Under the pieces are notes generated by a model, which was given only the letters and a program-made list of their open reading frames with translations, was not told the origin of the DNA and did no database searches. Positions 63,940 to 64,000 of a stretch of 64,000 nt of DNA are shown here, one piece after another. A program made the translations under genes and the position numbers. Numbering within the stretch: the first letter of the stretch is position 1; each line of letters opens with the position of its first letter. Source of the DNA: Macrocystis pyrifera (Eukaryota > Sar > Phaeophyceae > Laminariales > Laminariaceae). The stretch covers positions 2,232,001 to 2,296,000 of the forward strand of contig JASSKH010000041.1 in the NCBI GenBank assembly GCA_031763025.1. Reading direction: 5' to 3'.

Positions 63940-64000
63940 AGCAGCTCGTAAATATGAAGAAGACCCCAAATGAAGAACATTGTATGCATGACTTTTTTTT
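63940..64000. other. End of window
   Basis: Nothing recognised; the window ends in a T run. Confidence 0.4.

Overview
The window looks like nuclear DNA of a eukaryotic alga, most probably a brown alga or a related stramenopile. The reasons are intron-rich genes with short GC-rich exons separated by introns of about 0.2-3.3 kb, abundant G/C homopolymers, an interstitial (CCCTAA)n telomere-type tract and many small DNA transposons. This placement is inference; no rRNA or marker gene is present.

Layout. Positions 1-2170 show nothing recognisable. Positions 2177-22227 hold a first voltage-gated, cyclic-nucleotide-binding-domain (CNBD) potassium channel gene (channel A, + strand, about 15 exons, long Gly/Ser/Gln-rich C-terminal tail). 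Positions 22.2-24.1 kb hold microsatellites, a telomere-like tract and dispersed repeats. Positions 24.5-27.1 kb hold a truncated Ty3/gypsy-like retroelement (gag, protease, start of reverse transcriptase). Positions 27425-45817 hold a second channel gene of the same family (channel B, + strand, at least 13 exons, ending in TAG). Both channels carry S1-S6, an arginine/lysine-rich S4, the filter TTVGYGD, a C-linker and a CNBD, so the pair looks like diverged tandem paralogues. Positions 46.9-47.2 kb hold a decayed tyrosine-recombinase fragment. Positions 49.56-55.7 kb are tandem satellite DNA with a higher-order organisation. Positions 55905-58749 (minus strand) encode an Arg/Ser-rich protein. 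Positions 59.6-63.9 kb hold a degenerate hAT transposon (BED finger, transposase core, hAT dimerisation domain).

Exons were assembled by eye from protein similarity, splice signals and reading-phase arithmetic. The phases fit at nearly every junction. Where they fail, the misfit is a single base, usually inside a homopolymer (14298, 18367-18373, 29966-29981, 36644-36648, 56541-56549, 63560-63564), so either the assembly has homopolymer indels or these copies are recently damaged. Three of the predicted introns use GC rather than GT donors.

The introns are full of small repeats: 15 copies of a roughly 105-bp inverted-repeat element with TA target duplications, a second palindromic family, a roughly 530-bp repeat bounded by poly-C, and a recurrent 9-mer TACC(A/T)GGTA that behaves like an excision footprint of a TA-specific transposon.
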